DNA from: Enterococcus phoeniculicola ATCC BAA-412
GTDB taxonomy: Bacteria; Bacillota; Bacilli; Lactobacillales; Enterococcaceae
Direction: 5' to 3'
Assembly (NCBI RefSeq): GCF_000407505.1
Contig: NZ_ASWE01000003.1
Location: forward strand, 434,001-498,000
DNA: 64,000 nt
Below the pieces are notes generated by a model. That model had not been told where the DNA came from, did no database searches, and was given only the letters and a program-made list of their open reading frames with translations. This document shows, piece after piece, positions 61,574 through 64,000 of the stretch. Each line of letters begins with the position of its first letter. Position 1 is the first letter of the stretch. A program made the translations under genes and the position numbers.

Positions 61574-61981
61574 ATGAAAAAATTTAGTTGGGTTATTTGT
61601 TTGTTGTTCGTATTTTTACTTGTTGGTTGTAGTCAGAAAAAAGATGGAGAAATTGATTCACGCGTTTATAAGCTGGAAACAGATTTTAAGGAGAATTATC
61701 AATTATGGGTTGATATTAAAGCAGATGGAAGCATCCAGTACAAAGAGTATGCTTTAGATATTAAATCAACAGGAAGTGAATTCAAACGTATTGGGAATTT
61801 AGCGAAAACAAGTACGTATAAGAAAATGCTCTCAGAAGGTGATCAAGAAATTTATGAAACTTATCGTTTACTAGGTAAGGATATCTATGATGTGGGGTAT
61901 AACTTGTATTACGGGAAAAAAGAAGAGGCAAAAAAATTATATGAAAAAATTTTGAACGAAGAAGAAAAACTAAAGGAGTAG
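61574..61981 (+). CDS. small secreted lipoprotein of unknown function
   Basis: 135 residues after GAGGAGGTG. The signal peptide ends in a lipobox LVGC (Cys at about residue 19). The rest is charged, Lys/Glu-rich and probably helical (DFKENYQLWVDIKADGSIQYKEYALDI ... KKLYEKILNEEEKL). I do not recognise a family. Its stop overlaps the ribosome site of the following large secreted protein, four bases before that ATG, so the two are surely co-transcribed. It may help export, anchor or protect against the partner. Confidence 0.75.
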   Translation: MKKFSWVICLLFVFLLVGCSQKKDGEIDSRVYKLETDFKENYQLWVDIKADGSIQYKEYALDIKSTGSEFKRIGNLAKTSTYKKMLSEGDQEIYETYRLLGKDIYDVGYNLYYGKKEEAKKLYEKILNEEEKLKE

Positions 61982-61985
61982 GATT

Positions 61986-64000
61986 ATGGGGAAATCATAT
62001 TTGAAAAAAGGGTTGGTATATATATTGGTTCTTTCTCTGCTATTTAGTGGGATTCCATGGCAAGTAGTTTCAGTATTTGCTGATGAAACAACCACTTCAT
62101 CTAGTAGTAATCATGAACCAATAGAAGAAAAAGAAAAAGTTACTTTAGAAGATTTACCAGAAGAAACACAAAAAAAACTAGAAGAAGTAAGTGCCAGTGA
62201 AGAAATACCAAACGAACTGGATAAAGAAGAATCAGAAGAGTTGATAGATTCTAAAGAAGAAATTCAAGAATCATTTTCAATTTCTCAAGCATTACTTTCT
62301 GATTTCTCTGAGAAAAAAACAACAATAGTGAGTCAATTAAAAGAAGAACAATTTGATTCTGGTAAAGAAGAAGTGGTTGAGGAAAGGACAGAATATTCTA
62401 AGACATTCATTGATCCAAAAACAGAGATAGGGGAAACGATTCTTTTTACGTCACCTGTACATGAAAAAGACCAGCAGGGTAACTGGCAAGAAATTCAGGC
62501 TACGGTGAAAGAAGCAGATCAAACCATTCAACTAGTTGACGAAGCAACTGTCACGATTCCAAAAGAGGTGACAGAAGAATCAGCTATACAAGTGACGGAT
62601 ATAGAAACACCATTTGAGCTGAGTCTACTGCATGATCGTTATGAAGTGGTAGCGACGAATGAAAATCATGTGTTACTTCAGTCAGAGAAAGAGAATGAAC
62701 CAATTGAAATTTCAGTTAATCAAGGAATAACAGAATTTTCTCAATACGTAGACACACAAACCAATCTGGAAGAATTGGACTTTAAGTTGAATCTATCAGA
62801 CGGCCAGACTGCTCGTTTTAATCAAGAAGTGGGTGGAATTGAACTCTGTAAAGAGGACAATATTGAAACGATTATCCCCTATCCAACACTAGTGAGTGTG
62901 GATGATCAAGTAATCACACCACTCACATTTTCTTATGAGGAAGAGACTGGAATAATACATATAAAGTCGATAAAAAAAGAGAGTCTAGAACAAGTTGGAA
63001 AAGCAAAAATATCTTTACGAGCGGTATTGAAGACAGATGTTACTGTAAAAGGGCTCACATCAACTAGCATCCGTCAATATGATGACAAAATGAGTTATGC
63101 ATTCCAAAATTATATGATGGTTGGCTATGATAATGGTTTTTCTTCAGGTGATGAAGGAGCTGCTCATTTTCAAACCTATGGAATAGTAAATATTCCAAGT
63201 GAACCATTTGATGAAATTAGCCGTACCCATGAAATTATGTCTGCGACACTTAAGTTAAAACGAATCGGACAAGTTGGCTTTTGGGGAGATACTGCAAAAG
63301 ATAGCAATGGAAAAATAGTAAGTCGATTATTTGAAGCAGCCCCATTAACTAAAGATGTAGGTGCATTTTCTACATTGACTTATGATAAATTTATTTCAAA
63401 ATTAGGTTCACCATATGGAGTGCCTTCAAATGAAGATGGAAAAGAAACGAAACTCGCAGGGTTAGAGCCAAACAATCGATGGGTTGGTTTTGATATCACT
63501 AATACTGCAAATGATTGGAAAAATGGAATAAAAAATTATGGTTTGTTATTAAAAAATAATAAAATGTCCTCACACGAAATGCCTTATTCACAAGCGGAGG
63601 TATTTGGAAGCAATGGATACGCGAATGCAGAGCCATATGTGATATTAACTCATCAAGAACGTCCGCCAATAGATAAGAATATGCCACTTAAAGATACAAC
63701 GTTGCAACTTCGTCCTTTTGTTCAAAGTGATAATGACGGACTTCTTCAATTTTCTGCGTTAGGGCTAGACGGAACGGGTCGGCCAGAAGCAGAAATTACC
63801 TATCGTATTAAGGATGCAAACGATGATAATAAAATAGTATATACAGGAAAAGAAGCATCTATCGGTAGAGAATATATCTATCCCAATTATCCTATTCTCT
63901 ACAATAATGCTCAAAAATATCTTGAATTATCTAGTAATTGGCAAACTAATGATCTTTTGACTACGGTATTAAAAGAAAATCATTTGTATCAGGCTGAGGC
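61986..64000 (+). CDS. N-terminal part of a large secreted WapA/RHS-like wall protein (runs off the window)
   Basis: Open without a stop from the ATG at 61986 to the window end (671 codons). AAAGGAG precedes it. A signal peptide of about 32 residues (VYILVLSLLFSGIPWQVVSVFADE) is followed by a Glu/Ser-rich low-complexity stretch to about 130. Then come a block FTSPVHEKDQQGNWQEI and, at about 360-560, a DNRLRE-type wall-binding region (VNIPSEPFDEISRTHEIMSATLKLKRIG, WVGFDITNTANDWKNGIKNYGLLLK). The same order opens Bacillus WapA and related RHS/YD-repeat proteins, which carry a variable C-terminal toxin with an immunity gene after it. The RHS repeats and toxin lie outside the window, so that part is inference. 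Confidence 0.75.
   Translation, partial: MGKSYLKKGLVYILVLSLLFSGIPWQVVSVFADETTTSSSSNHEPIEEKEKVTLEDLPEETQKKLEEVSASEEIPNELDKEESEELIDSKEEIQESFSISQALLSDFSEKKTTIVSQLKEEQFDSGKEEVVEERTEYSKTFIDPKTEIGETILFTSPVHEKDQQGNWQEIQATVKEADQTIQLVDEATVTIPKEVTEESAIQVTDIETPFELSLLHDRYEVVATNENHVLLQSEKENEPIEISVNQGITEFSQYVDTQTNLEELDFKLNLSDGQTARFNQEVGGIELCKEDNIETIIPYPTLVSVDDQVITPLTFSYEEETGIIHIKSIKKESLEQVGKAKISLRAVLKTDVTVKGLTSTSIRQYDDKMSYAFQNYMMVGYDNGFSSGDEGAAHFQTYGIVNIPSEPFDEISRTHEIMSATLKLKRIGQVGFWGDTAKDSNGKIVSRLFEAAPLTKDVGAFSTLTYDKFISKLGSPYGVPSNEDGKETKLAGLEPNNRWVGFDITNTANDWKNGIKNYGLLLKNNKMSSHEMPYSQAEVFGSNGYANAEPYVILTHQERPPIDKNMPLKDTTLQLRPFVQSDNDGLLQFSALGLDGTGRPEAEITYRIKDANDDNKIVYTGKEASIGREYIYPNYPILYNNAQKYLELSSNWQTNDLLTTVLKENHLYQAE

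Overview
The window looks like a chromosomal segment of an Enterococcus or a very close relative. The DNA is AT-rich and the ribosome binding sites are strong (AAGGAGG type). The glycerol operon has the lactic-acid-bacterial form glpK-glpO-glpF with a flavin glycerol-3-phosphate oxidase. There are an Mga-type regulator, a BceRS-BceAB-type peptide-antibiotic module, ahpC-ahpF, a PepV dipeptidase, CcpA (cre) boxes and an intergenic repeat family with a 63-bp identical core. The species cannot be fixed from sequence reading alone. I saw no rRNA, tRNA, CRISPR array or intact insertion sequence.

Layout. 1-5.9 kb: an acyltransferase-3 membrane protein, a GNAT acetyltransferase, then a possible structured leader RNA in front of an HscC-like Hsp70 and a membrane-anchored J-like partner. 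5.9-16.8 kb: a PanE-type reductase and a PucR-type regulator on the minus strand. They are divergent from a seven-gene operon: AllH/DUF2877, AllF/FdrA, AllG/DUF1116, an ankyrin-TPR protein, an NCS1 base permease, a zinc nucleobase deaminase and carbamate kinase. This looks like a catabolic pathway that ends in carbamoyl phosphate and yields ATP, resembling both the E. coli all (oxamate transcarbamylase) genes and the poorly understood yahDEFGI cluster. I consider it the most interesting system here. 16.8-27.9 kb: an orphan PTS-EIIC-like membrane protein, then a disaccharide operon: lipoprotein, two permeases, LacI regulator, two different GH65 phosphorylases and beta-phosphoglucomutase. It has two palindromic operators at the promoter and a third exact copy inside the first phosphorylase gene.

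27.9-35.1 kb: a flavoprotein of the NADH oxidase/peroxidase family that lacks the catalytic residues, an overlapping Mga-like regulator, and glpK-glpO-glpF with a cre box. 35.2-40.7 kb: a three-gene ABC-2 exporter, a GyrI-like protein, a universal stress protein, an NAD(P)-binding SDR protein and a MarR regulator. 40.7-46.1 kb: a lipoprotein fumarate-reductase-like flavoprotein with an FMN attachment domain, an unknown membrane protein, a class-A beta-lactamase-like serine hydrolase, a DUF1456 protein and a HIRAN protein. 46.1-50.8 kb: response regulator, histidine kinase and BceAB-like ABC transporter, with a matching operator. 50.8-54.3 kb: thioesterase, ahpC-ahpF and a YdhG-like protein.

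54.3-58.2 kb (minus strand): a two-part exporter-fold ABC transporter with a DUF454 protein under a near-perfect Fur box, so probably iron-regulated. 58.5-61 kb: a YrdB-like protein, an HxlR regulator and pepV. 61.5-64 kb: a small lipoprotein, then the start of a large secreted WapA/RHS-like protein that runs off the window.
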